From Allantophomopsis cytisporea (Eukaryota > Ascomycota > Leotiomycetes > Phacidiales > Phacidiaceae): a stretch of DNA of 64,000 nt. The notes beneath the pieces are model-generated. The model worked only from the letters and a program-made list of their open reading frames with translations, had not been told where the DNA came from and did not search any database. How positions within the stretch are numbered: position 1 is the first letter of the stretch; the number at the start of each line of letters is the position of its first letter. This document shows, in pieces, positions 11,441-22,654 of this stretch. The translations under genes and the position numbers were made by a program. The DNA is taken from contig CP103022.1 in assembly GCA_024752435.1 (NCBI GenBank), forward strand, positions 248,001 through 312,000, written 5' to 3'.

Positions 11441-11470
11441 AGCAATAGCAATAGCAATAGCAATAGCAAT
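11441..11470 (+). repeat. (AGCAAT)5 in the 5' leader, directly before the ATG
   Basis: Five exact hexamer copies end at the base before the start codon of the xylitol dehydrogenase gene. Copy-number change here would alter leader length without touching the protein. Confidence 0.9.
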
Positions 11471-12692
11471 ATGGCTACCTCCACCGAGACCAAATCTGTA
11501 AGCTACCATCAACCTTGCCGTGATTGACATCATGGTCGAATACCGTGTCAATTGAGCACAACTAACACAAACCAGAACTCCTCGTTTGTTCTCCAGAAGC
11601 CATACCATGTTAGCTTCGAAGACCGTCCAGTTCCAAAACTCACCAACCCCCACGATGTGCTTGTCAGTATCTCGTACACAGGTATTTGTGGTTCCGATGT
11701 CCACTACTATACCGAGGGCGCAATTGGTCAGTTCATTGTCAAAGACCCCATGACTCTCGGCCATGAGTCCTCTGGCGTTGTACACTCTCTCGGCTCAGCG
11801 TAAGTTCCAAAAATCCAATTGACGAAACCCAACCCAGAAGCCGTCCATCTCACTGACTTTTACCAGCGTAACAACTCTCAAACTCGGCGACCGCGTCGCC
11901 ATCGAGCCGGGAACCCCATGTCGATACTGCGACGCCTGCAAGTCCGGCCACTACAACCTCTGCCCGAAGATGATCTTCGCCGCGACTCCACCCTACGATG
12001 GTACACTTACAGGCTACTACGTAGTCCCCGAAGACTTCTGCTACAAGCTGCCCGCACACGTATCACTCGAAGAAGGCGCACTGGTCGAGCCATTGGCCGT
12101 GGCAGTGCACATCACCAAACAAGCCGTCATCGTGCCGGGCGAGAGCGTGGTGGTCATGGGTGCCGGACCCGTCGGACTGCTGTGCTGTGGCGTTGCGAAG
12201 GCGTTTGGTGCCAGCAAGGTTATTGCCGTTGATATCCAGCAGAACAGACTGGATTTTGCGAAAGATTTCGCGGCTACCGGGACATTCATGCCGAGCCGCG
12301 TACCGGCGGAGGAGAATGCCGCGAAGTTGTTGGCTGATTGGGATCTTGGGGCTGGTGCGGACGTCGTTATTGACGCGAGTGGTGCGGAGCCCAGTATTCA
12401 GGCTAGTATCCATGCTGTACGCACAGGTGGACGTTATGTGCAAGGTGGTATGGGCAAGTCGGATATCAACTTCCCAATCATGGCGCTTTGTGCGAAGGAG
12501 ATCACTATGAAGGGTAGCTTTAGATATGGGAGTGGGGATTACAAGCTCGCGGTGGAATTGGTAGCCAGTGGTAAGGTGGACGTTAAGAAGTTGATCTCGA
12601 GAAAGGTTGCATTTAAAGATGCTGAAGAGGCTTTCAAGGATGTTAAGGCTGGGAAGGGAATCAAGATTTTGATCGAGGGTCCTAATGTATGA
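11471..12692 (+). CDS. xdhA: D-xylulose reductase (xylitol dehydrogenase), zinc-dependent
   Basis: Exons 11471-11497, 11576-11799 and 11867-12692 join to 358 residues, the normal length for fungal xylitol dehydrogenase (XYL2/XdhA). It oxidises xylitol to D-xylulose with NAD in cytosolic pentose catabolism. Seen in order: catalytic-zinc Cys in TGICGSDVHYY, GHESSG with zinc-ligand His-Glu, four structural-zinc cysteines in CRYCDACKSGHYNLC, Rossmann motif VMGAGPVGLLC and Asp in VIAVDIQ, which favours NAD. Intron 1 has an ACTAACAC branch point. Sorbitol and L-arabitol dehydrogenases are close relatives, so the exact polyol is inferred; the promoter motifs support pentose use. Confidence 0.9.
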
Positions 12693-14156
12693 GGGGCTGT
12701 TAGAGGAATGCTGATGAGAGAGCTATATTTTACGAGAGATGACTGGGTAGGTTTATGTGGTTGATAAGAACAGTTCGTAAATAGACAAAATGTGAGAATC
12801 TCGTCCAAATCAGCTCCATTGTGACTATCTTTTTCATGTTAAGTTGATACTGAAGAATTTGAATGTTGAATGGTGAGTATACATGTTTCGGTAAGCAGTA
12901 CCAGTAAAAGCATTTACAAAATAAGCTTGATGAAGTACACCTCTCACCTGAAAGCCAAGCATTTGTTCAATGAGATACGATATATGGAAGCTAGAGCTCT
13001 TAGTGGAGTGTGGTACGTTGTTTAAATACACTACTTTGTTGCTCTTCGCAGTACCTGGCTGGATAATTCTGCTGTAGAGTACTCTCAGAACATTGGCTGT
13101 CGTTGTAATTTCGTAGCCTCTGGTTAGACGGATCTTTTACGTGGTCTACCTCTAGACCCACGTATCTCGCAGCTGAGTGTAAGATGTGTGAGAGAATTGG
13201 ATCCGCATATGTTCATCATCCAGAAGGAAGCGGCAGACATAGTAAGAAGAACTACAAGACTGAGCTCCAACTTACACGGTTTTATTTCAAGAGTTGCGTA
13301 TACCTGTAACATTGATTTACTTATGTATCTGTATAACACAAACATCCTTATATTCGTAATGTTGACTCGGACCTTTAATATTGGTAGTTGCGCGGATGGC
13401 TATCAAGTGAGTGACTGCAAGTCGCACCACCCGCATCGCTTGCGGTTCGTAAGTATCAAAAGTTACACAACAAACAAGCGACCACCATGCAAAAACCAAA
13501 CATCAAAACCACACAACACCACCTATCGAAGAGGATTAAAAATAAAACGAAGTCATAGAAAGCTTTTGTTGCTTGGTCAAAAAAGGCAAAACATAAGCCA
13601 AGGGTGACCTCGAACGGCCTACTGTGTAGGTCGTAGGATTGATGCCAAGACTCTAGCCAACCAGAACGATTTTCTATGACAAACTGGCAGGCCCCCGTTG
13701 CCGGGTATGTGCCAATTAGACCATTAGAGCGTTACCGCGTCACAGGTGCTTGGGGACTGCTTATTTGAATTCATAAGGAAGTGTGGACCCATTTTTTCAT
13801 GGGGAAAGGGGCGTTCACTTTCACTTACACTCTCACTTTCACTTCTACACTTTGTACGGATTATTTAGCATTCGTGGTGTATAGATTTGCCATATGATTA
13901 TAATTTAGTTAAAATCTCTTTACACGACTAGTTGTTGATGGGTAGTTGTAGCTATTTGATAATCAGTTGACATAGCATGTTCCAGGTGCTGCAGTTCTGG
14001 AAATCTAAGCACTACATATGGTATACAAATGTTGACATATTCATTCCGCAACAAAGACACCAAAGACCTTCTCGTTGCCTCTCACGCCCCAACATACTAG
14101 TAACAACAACAAAGACATCAACAGCAATCCAACCACCATCGATATTATACTTTATA
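12693..14156. other. Intergenic region
   Basis: Contains the xylitol dehydrogenase 3' end and then about 1.2 kb without a convincing gene. A GAAAGTGA-like purine/pyrimidine patch (CACTTTCACTTACACTCTC, about 13816) weakly recalls the hairpin repeat but is not a clear copy. Around 13600-13680 a tRNA-like pattern is too degenerate to call. The A/C-rich sequence just before 14157 looks like a genuine leader. Confidence 0.4.
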
Positions 14157-14366
14157 ATGTCTGAGGAGTTCCAAAATCGTTCCTTTGCTTCTAGCTCTCT
14201 GAGCTTCCAACCCCGCCCTTCTCCCAATTCCGGATCACTTCTAGCTGAAGAGAGAGCCTCTTAAGAAGGATGCAAGAGTTCTCGTACCACCTCCTCCTCC
14301 TTCACTATTGGAGCCTCTCAAGAATCTCGGTCTAGCAGAAAGACAGCTCCTCAGAAGCTCCGAGAG

Positions 14367-14750
14367 ATGTGTGCTCTGAATCGCATCACCTCCAGCTACC
14401 AAGACAAAAAGTCTGGAACTAGTCACTTCTTTCAGGTCAGCCTTAACGGACGTATCCTCCCCCTTAAAGCCAGGTGGTTCAGAACCCAAAAGCAAGCGCG
14501 TGCTCATGCTGCTAGTCGAGCCCTTGTTGAGTTCCCAATCGCCGGCGTGGAGGCCGCTCGTAAGAATAAGTCTAAGAGTTATGTCATGGCTACCAAGCCC
14601 AGTCTTTCTGTTGCCGAAATCATTCAAAAGGCTAAAGAGAAGGGATACAATAGCTTTGTCGTTAAGCCGGGCACGGATGAGGGCGTCAAGAAAGAGATCG
14701 AGAAACTAGTGGGGCCAGTTGAGTGTCGGGAGCTGACAAGTGAGAAGTAG
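14367..14750 (+). CDS. Small dsRNA-binding-motif-like protein, upstream in-frame stop
   Basis: 127 residues from the ATG at 14367. The core TSHFFQVSLNGRILPLKARW followed by FRTQKQARAHAASRALVEF has the layout of a double-stranded-RNA-binding motif: beta strands, then a basic helix with Lys/Arg and Ala-Ala. The same frame stays open back to an ATG at 14157 preceded by a leader-like A/C-rich stretch, except for one TAA at 14262-14264. The 35 residues before the stop (MSEEFQNRSFASSSLSFQ...) and the linker after it read naturally as one protein. Poor GT donors make an intron removing the stop unlikely. Either a nonsense-mutated gene or a gene starting at 14367. RNA binding is inferred from the motif. 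Confidence 0.5.
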   Translation: MCALNRITSSYQDKKSGTSHFFQVSLNGRILPLKARWFRTQKQARAHAASRALVEFPIAGVEAARKNKSKSYVMATKPSLSVAEIIQKAKEKGYNSFVVKPGTDEGVKKEIEKLVGPVECRELTSEK

Positions 14751-15068
14751 GGGTTCATCATGGGGCAGCCTTTTTTGATGCTGAGGAAATGGAGAAGTGG
14801 TAGGATATTGCGATCTTGAAGTGGAATCACGTCTTCCATCAGTTGATCAGTTCGTCAACAAAGTCAATTCATGGAGACCTCTTTCATTCGATCACACAAG
14901 TATGCTGATAAATTGCGATTTTTATTGTGGAAACCTCATAACAGTAGCTATTACTCGGTGCAAACGTCGAATAACACCATAGAAAGGGTCCTAACTATTG
15001 ACTAGAAGTCATAGACATCAGATATTACCACTGCTCTCCATCTTCCCAAGTGCTTTCCAGTTCTCTTA
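14751..15068. other. Convergent 3' spacer
   Basis: A 318 bp spacer between the 3' ends of the dsRNA-binding-like ORF and the RBR ligase. Nothing recognised. Confidence 0.5.
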
Positions 15069-16568
15069 TCAAAGCCTATGTAATCTACAATCCTCACAAA
15101 CCCTCAACATACAGCGTCGGCACCTATATGTCCAAGTTGCTATCATTTGTTGACAATGCTCACACTGACCAGCGCCCTGACTAGAAAGCCAAGCAGGGTG
15201 CTGACATTCATGGCGATTCATGATAAGATGTACCAATAAATTCATATCCACATCACCTCCTGCGGGGTCGTCATGTTCAAAGTTGAAGTCATCGTAAAGT
15301 TCTTCTTGCTCCAAACGCTCTTGAAGCTCTCTAGCGCGCGCCAAAATATTCTCGTTCTCGAATTGTGTGCAATCGCAAGTTTTCCAGGTTCGAGAGCAGA
15401 CATAAAAGAACTGGTGGTAGCACTTGCATCTGTAGAGCATTAGTTATTGCTATTTGGGATGGAGGAGACACTTACGTCATGTGATTACAGCCGGTATCGA
15501 GCTCAATCATGACGCCGCATTTTGGACACCGCTTCCAGTGCTCCTGATTAGCCAGCTCCATGAGTTGTTCAAATCCCTTATCGGTTGGACAGTCACCAGC
15601 ATGGTCGACATTCCTGCACGATAGGCAAGTGATGGTATCGCAATCCTGGCAGGTTGCTACATTTTCTGATATATTGGTCGGAAGAATGAAAGTGCCGCAG
15701 TTCTTCTTAGAGCAGTAGACTCGGTTTGATGTGCTTACCTCAACCTCTCGAATTCCATATCGATGAATAAGTTCTTCGTTGAGACACCATCCTACGCTTT
15801 CGATGCTGATGATCTCCCTACAACAGCGAGGTGGGAACAGTGTTTCATCGGTCATAGACTTTTCGAAGAGGCTGCTGACGCACTTCTTACAATAATTATG
15901 ACCACAGGAAGATCTTGCCAGTTGTTGAGTAGAACGTTCGTCTAGACAAGCGGTACAGACTCCAGTCTGGGTTGCTCCTTGACTGCCTACGTTTCTGAAG
16001 AGTTTCGAAAGTTCTCCGAGCTTTGGGACATCTTCTTCCCTAACAACTTTCTTGTTGAAAAACGGTAGGTTGCCTTCTTCGTGTTCAGTTCTCTCTATAT
16101 CACCTTTCTGCTGATCTTCTGGTATCACTTTGCTTTAACAATCTTGTCCACAACAAGCTCCCTTGAAACATAATTGCCGGGTGTTGTTGATTCAAAGGGC
16201 AAAGCCACAGATTGGCCGTCGTCCTGATTTTCTTGTGCTATAGCCTCTTTTGTGTCTTCTGAATTCCCCCTATTGATAATGGCGTCGGTTTTGCGACTTA
16301 TGTCCTCAGTCAGGACTAGCCATGTGGAGGTAGGCTGAGAGGTAATGTTGTTGTCTGCTAATGGCTCTGAATTTAAGTAGCTGGGAACTGTTTGTTCGTT
16401 ACGTGCGGAGCTATGCTCATGTTTTTCAGTATTCTCTGCGTTAACAGCAACATACGTGCTTCGGTGATGAAGCTCAATTGATATACCGCCGGCGCCTTCT
16501 CGTTTCGGTCCATGATAGTAGGCTGATGAGGCTTCGGTCGGCTCTTTCAGTGTGGCATCATCATCCAT
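15069..16568 (-). CDS. RBR-type (RING-IBR-RING) E3 ubiquitin ligase
   Basis: The conserved part lies in two exons (15476-about 16128 and 15069-15429) joined by a 46 nt intron (15430-15475) with an ACTAAT branch. RING1: CTACLDE..., CGHNYCKKC, CC. IBR: YCSKKNC, CQDCDTITCLSC, HAGDC. RING2: CPKCGVMIELDTGCNHMTC, where the Cys in TGCNHM is the expected catalytic residue, then CKCYHQFFYVC. The C-terminus has further Cys pairs (CEHC, CRRC). The N-terminal part begins MDDDATLKEPTEAS at 16568 and is polar and disordered. It runs into a stop at 16125 in a different frame from the RING part; an intron of about 44-62 nt with a weak donor could fix this, but I cannot confirm it. Substrate unknown. Confidence 0.78.
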
Positions 16569-17756
16569 AGTGTTGATGGGCGACGGAGATGCCGTTATGA
16601 GGAAGGGAGATATGAGGCGATGGATATCGTCAGGGAAACGCGTTGACTTAAAAACAATGAACGCGAAGATGAGATTGATCTTCCAAAATATCTGATGATA
16701 TGAACCCAATAAAGGATATTCTGCATTTTAACCAAATATCTTATTGTCCACGTATAAGGCAAAGCATGAGTTATTTTGATGTTATCTTGATATTGTGTGG
16801 AATTGTACATAAAGAATAAGGTATGTATTTTGCACTTGAAAGTTACCTGTCGGTATTGATGGAGAGATGCTTGATATTTTTGGAGCTCTGAGATGTGTGA
16901 TGTTTGTTCTCATATATATCTTATAATGATTCAGTAATATTTTCAACTTTTCTGTTACTAGTTAGATACTCCAAGAACCATTTTGACGTGTATTGAGCAA
17001 TGTCTCTTCAATATCTGTCTTGAATCTCGGTGACTTGGGAATTAGTTCGTTACGCAAACAACGCAAAGAAGATGCATGCTCAAGCAAGTTCTAGGAGGCA
17101 CGAGAATCTAAGTCCAAAAAACTGCCTAAATCTCACAAATTTGTTTTATTCGGCTTAAACCATCCGACTTATCTGAAGCCTCCAGGCTTAGAGGCATGAG
17201 ACGAAGTTACGATTTGCTCAGAAAGATGTTACACCACTAAACTAGAATACGCAAGTCAGACTTCAAATCAATGTGCACCTGGTATCAAGCCTGAGATATA
17301 GGGGCTGGTAAGTCACTTCCTATTGCTGTAACTTTGAATGAGGGTGACTGGCTCTTATTATGCGATTTGTTTGACAATGCACGTCTTCATGTGGTTATCT
17401 CCTTATATGATAATAATAACTTGCTTGTAAGACTAGATGGATACATTTTCTCAGTGATGTGATGGCATTGATTATGACGAAGACCTTTATCTACAGTATA
17501 TCTACGATTTTTGTATGCGGCATGCAAGCATAGAGTACATAGAGGTAGTGACTTCACACATGCTGGTCATTCCATCAATTGTCAAAGGAGCAGCATTTGA
17601 CTCGAGTACAATCGATAATTATTCGTGTGAGAGGCTCTACAACAACAACATTTCACAATTTTGAACACCTCAGCTCCATATCTACAACAAAGAACTTGTA
17701 ATCCGGACAACTTACATTCTCTCTGTTAAGGGGGCGTTCTCAACTACAACATCGAA
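16569..17756. other. Intergenic region, nothing recognised
   Basis: A 1.2 kb AT-rich spacer upstream of the RBR gene. No long frame, repeat or RNA gene was seen. Confidence 0.45.
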
Positions 17757-18835
17757 GAATGAATGCCTTGGTAAGTGACAACTGTCCCTATCGCCTATCC
17801 TTTACTCACAAGTAGCTACAGTGGTTGACCGTTACGCCTTATCGAAGCCATCGAGAGATCGATACTGAAAGACGTCACCGCAAATAAGAACATACGTTTA
17901 CGCGGCGCAGCATGCTGATTCTATCGTTATCATCAGCATCATCAACGTCATAAGCCCGACAATCATGAAAGTTAATCACATTGAACCGTGTCGCGATCCA
18001 ACATGTTACAACAGTTTCGAACCCACAAAATCAAGTTTAACAAGAAACGTCGAAGTCAAAATGCTTGACCGTGCGCCGGAAAGTATCGTAAGGAAACAAC
18101 AAGCATACCCTCGCAGCTCTAAGTACAAGGTAATCTCCAAGGTCTTTTGGAGATTCCGCCAGGAACTGCCTTGTTCCACGTCGGTTCTGTTGCCGAGCAA
18201 TACCGAGTCCATTAAAGCATGTCTCGACAGTTTTCAACCTGGTAGAGATTGCGGAGGCCGCGAGTTTCCAGAAAGTATCAAGGGTCCCAGCTGCGAAGAT
18301 GGAGCTGACCACAAACCTTCCTCCAGCACTCGACTTTCTCAACACAAACTCGGCGCCATTTCCGGACCACTATTTGAATTGCTGCTTCTATCCGAATCGC
18401 CCACAAAGCGATCCCATCAAAGGACGAGATCATGCTTTTCTACGTAATGAGCACCACCAAGGACAACAATATGTCGGTACAGCAAGAACTGGTACTGAAA
18501 TCCGTACTCTCCAGAAGTCTTACTCAGCTCCTTGACAATGTACTCAACACGAACGACGCTAGTTGACACACGCCTAGGAACTCCGGTCAAGCTATTCGGC
18601 TCCATGACCACAATGCAGTCTGCGCAGCATCACCAGTGTCAATATCGAACAAATACTTTGTTGACTTCACCGGATTGCCTGTGTGCAGTGACACTTCAGA
18701 AATTGCGAGGTTCAAATTACAAGGGCAGGGCTCACGCCGATCGATACAAAACTGTAATGCTTGGTATTCAGAGGTTTCTCGTTTGTCGGTTCAAGCGAAT
18801 CTTATTAAGTTCAGGCAGGCAACGTTCAATTGAGT
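17757..18835 (+). pseudogene. Probable decayed protein gene, family unrecognised
   Basis: Several protein-like stretches occur in sequence but in different plus-strand frames: LLEIPPGTALFHVGSVAEQY (about 18140-18200), VEIAEAASFQKVSRVPAAKM leading into ELTTNLPPALDFLNTNSAPF (about 18243-18360), DEIMLFYVMSTTKDNNMSVQ (about 18425-18480), and SNKYFVDFTGLPVCSDTSEI (about 18645-18705). They are separated by stops or frame changes without convincing introns. A leader-like stretch and an ATG with a GTAAGT donor sit at 17757. A 160-residue frame (17965-18447) overlaps but reads less like protein. I take this as a gene inactivated by small indels. A multi-exon gene with unusual introns remains possible. 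Confidence 0.35.
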
Positions 18836-21800
18836 TTCTAGAGATGTGCGTGTCAGTTTACCAGGTAATGTCTCAAACGGAAAGTTACTGGTACCATGTG
18901 CTTCTGCACCTCACTGGAACGCTACGTACAGAATCATTTTATCGGGAAACATCTTTACCGGCGCCTGAAGTGCTTCGGGTCAAAACAGGAAAGCCGAGCT
19001 AGATTACCTTGGCAACATCATGATAAACATTGATCGGTGATATGATGCCATGAGGGTGAGGGCACGTTCTTCTTATCTCTGATCAGTGATCGTTCACTAT
19101 CTCCATTATTGCCAGTTTTAGCCAGCTTAGGATGGATTGTTGGACTTCAGAGCTCTATTCAGTCCATAGCCAGAGATTGATCACGGCAAGATGTCATTCC
19201 TGTCGCTAAAACTATCGTCAAAATATCTAGTGTCGATCCTATGTACATAGTACATATCACTATCAATATAGATATCCCTTTGTAACAGCATAAGGATAAT
19301 GCATATTTTACGATGGCTTGCATTATTACAGAAGGATGCTGCGCTCATCAAAGAGGCATATGAGAGTAGTCTCGATACAGACTGCTTAGTCTCAAATGGA
19401 GCATGATCGCCCCGCGTCGACTGCATATTAGTTGATTCCATTTCCGTCAGACACCGTCAAAGAATTCTAATACGTACTGAGACAGATGGCCTGTTACTCT
19501 GTACGGTAGCAATTGGTTGCCAGAGTGCTAAAGAAGATACTACCATACGAAATATGTAGGTGACACGAGTCGGGGATGCCACACCATGTAAGTGCTTGGA
19601 GAACCAAGACCTCTTGGTTCGACTTGTGTGCCGCGGGGAAGGAAGCCCATAATACGAAACCTTCTTGCCTGGTCGGGCAGTCTCTCAAACCATTCACATG
19701 CATGCTAAGGCACCCACAAGCTCACCAAGATCCCGATCTTGATCTCAGCCGCATCCTCTCTTTGGCTTCTACGCTGCAACATGCTCTAGTTATGTTTGCC
19801 GGTGCTTCCGCGCCCAGTCCGCCTATGGTGTGTGGAAAAGTTGTGCCTGAGCCTTCTCGACTTTCACAAACGACATCTCATGCTTAAAGCGGATGATCGT
19901 CGGGGACACTCGCCCGTAAAAAACAAAAAAGAAGACAGAGATATGGTAATATCCACATGCACCAATACAGCTACTGCGGAGAAGCCTTCCATCAATCGTT
20001 GGGTGAGATTGAGATGCAGGCGTACAAGAGTGATGAACATTCTCGGCATTTCGATGGTAAGCTGTTCCCAGTGAGCTGCACTACTGACAAACTACAGGAG
20101 GGCCCTATCATCACCATTCTTCTAGCGTGCTTCCAGAAAGCGCACGGAACGTGGAAGGATTCCCTCCAAATATGCGCGAGGTTCAAGAGAAATTGCCAAA
20201 GATTATCCGTTCCCAATCACAATCCAACCAAATACGGCTTATCCTTCCTTTCCTCCAGAATTCAACATATCTGTCATCTTGACTTTCTACTTTAGTCTTG
20301 GTATCAGTACAAAGAGGATTCGACGAAGCGCGAGACCACCAGACGTTGAATGCTATGTGGATACATGCTCGTAATAGGGCTCTCTGTCAAATGCCCACTA
20401 ACCTCGTCCTCCTCACAAGGCGGAGCCAGGAAGAATAATACCACCGAAACAAGCCTGCTTGAAGTAGCCAAGCGCCTCGAAATTGACGCTTCTCGAGAAA
20501 TTTGTGGATAACCTCACAACCAAATGAACCTCTAAGTACTTCATTTTACAATAAACCAATAACGGCTTCAAGGTACATGTCCATCAAGGCTCTAATGCAG
20601 CTCCAAAGGAGTTCCACAGCTAAAGACCTACATAGGGCTCAAGAATGAGTCCCACAAAGTACAAAGTAGTTTCCAAAAGCAATGATGGAGCAAAAGCCCG
20701 CCACATGCTCAGGAAGTCACGGATAGCCTTGTTGAAAAACCAAGATATAATGAGACTAGTTACCTAACAATAACCCTCATGCCTTTCGACGGGGAATTCC
20801 ACGCCTCCCGCATCACGAAGTCAGAGCACATTACTCCATAGTGGAGCGCGTCCATTGCAAATTCGACCCACTTGCCCTCTCCACTACCCACGAGGTGGCA
20901 GCGTACATGCAGCCAGCGGTGTGATTATAATCTCAGGGTCCAGGCCTAAGCTTTAGATGCGACACGCTCGCCGTCGTCACATAGGTAGCTTCGTCAGCCA
21001 CACAGCCGTACTGTAATAGCGCAAGCACGCAAGATCATCGTCGAAGAGGGAACACATCTCATCCTGTCATTTATGCAAACACTTCTGCTGCTCCAGTGCT
21101 CTCCTGTGCACCATACTCTATGTGGCCTCCCATAATGATATGTTGACCGCTGCTTGATATCAAGGAGGGAGGGAGGGAGGAAGGAAGGAAGGAAGGAAGG
21201 AAGGAAGTAAAAAAAGGAGAAGAATGCTTGTAGTCGGCGGAAGAGCATTATTCCACGCCTCCATGATTGACCCCTCGAGTTTCTCTGTTCTATCTCTACT
21301 TCTTGCGGCTACAGCGTTGGGCTCAAGCGCTTAGGCGTCTGCCAGTGCTAACAGGACAAGATCCTAAAGATCCAAGACAGCATACAACAACCGCACGAGT
21401 AGCAACCGACAGAAGTGCCGTCGACCCTCATTTCCAACATGACAGTGCCATACCAACTCTTGTAGTCCCAAAACACACAAGTACTCCCATCCCGAAGGCA
21501 TCTCATAACCAAATGGCACAGTACACATCTACGATACCGTATATACGGCAGTTCTACAACACCCTATGTAGCTCCGCACTTGGGGCATACACACCCCATA
21601 CCATACGTCCGCAACCCATCAGCACCCGCCATCTCCGAGCTTTCCCCCACCACCACAGCGCGAGCGAGCGAGCGTACCCACGCACAGCACGCACCACGGA
21701 GCGCATCGCAATTCCGCCCTGGCATCGCTTTCCCTCCGCCGAACACTTATTTGGAGCAGCTCCCTCTCATGAATGCGCTGACTGGACTGCGTGGAGTGCT

Positions 21801-22310
21801 GAGCGTGCGCTCATCCGTACCTGACAGCTTTAGCCAGCACGCCAAACACGCGAGCCGCCAATGCCATGCGCAGTCAGTTGCGTGCAGTAGGGCGTAGGCT
21901 AACAGGGCGGATCACCATCACTACTACATACTACGACACTACGTACCGTAAACAATACATAGCATGTATGATCACTGACTACCACTTCGATGTGCACAGT
22001 GAAATCGACCCCGAGTATTCATGAGTTAGCAGTGTAAAGTGTAGAGTAGTATGCCCGAGCACTCAACACAGGACCTATGAATACGTGTATTCTAGACATC
22101 ACAACGTACTGCTACACTAGTCCAAGGAACACAATTCCGCGCAGCGGCAGCAAATCCGCCTCGCTTCGCGTCACCTTCAGCATCCCTCTGCCTGGCATCG
22201 GTGTTCCGCAGCACGATTCCGCAGATAGATAGCCGTGACAGCGGGCCCCGGCTGCGGTAGACAGAGGAGCGGGAACGGACGAGGGGAAGACTGAGTCGAG
22301 CGAGGGATTA
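18836..22310. other. Gene-poor region with further coding-like relics
   Basis: Weak coding-like pieces in changing plus-strand frames occur at about 19800-20330 (for example CGEAFHQSLGEIEMQAYKSD and DYPFPITIQPNTAYPSFPPE), without a joinable model. A purine tandem repeat is at 21164-21207. The long frame at 21267-21824 has low-complexity translation and no motif, so I do not call it. Confidence 0.4.
21164..21207. repeat. (GGGA)n/(GGAA)n purine microsatellite
   Basis: About three GGGA units are followed by about seven GGAA units on the plus strand, a pure polypurine tract of 44 bases. Confidence 0.85.
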
Positions 22311-22470
22311 GGAACAGGAACAGGAACAGGAACAGGACGAGCAGTTGCGGTAGCGGAATTGAGGTTTGATGAGTTAATGGGGCTGGGGCTGGGCAGTGGG
22401 CACTGGGCAGTGGGCACTGGGGAATGAGGGGATCTGGATGGCACCATGGGTTGGGATGGGATGGGATGGG
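22311..22470. repeat. G-rich tandem repeat cluster, G-quadruplex capable
   Basis: Three short tandem arrays lie in 160 bases: GGAACA copies at 22311-22337; a G-run array at 22379-22422 with seven runs of three or four G separated by 2-4 bases (two copies of a GGGCAGTGGGCACT unit); and GGGAT/GGGTT copies at 22448-22470. Both later arrays meet the usual rule for intramolecular G-quadruplexes on the plus strand. Confidence 0.75.
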
Positions 22471-22654
22471 ATAGGTTGGGATTGAGATGGGGGGATATTT
22501 CCAAGGGCTGTGGGCGCGTTTAGTTTGCTGGTGTGGCGTGGCATGGGATGCGAGAGCCAGAGGATGGCAGTATGTATCAGGATATGCAATGTCGATCACA
22601 TAAAGTGGGATTCTCCATCGTTCGTTTGCAGTGTCAGGTATTGAATCCTGCAAG

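Noticed and set aside
13600..13690. tRNA-like pattern on the minus strand
   Set aside because: The B box is disrupted and neither acceptor nor T stems pair properly; too degenerate to call even as a pseudogene.
21267..21824. 185-codon plus-strand frame
   Set aside because: Low-complexity His/Arg/Thr-rich translation without motif, in a repeat-rich region and without intron or leader support.
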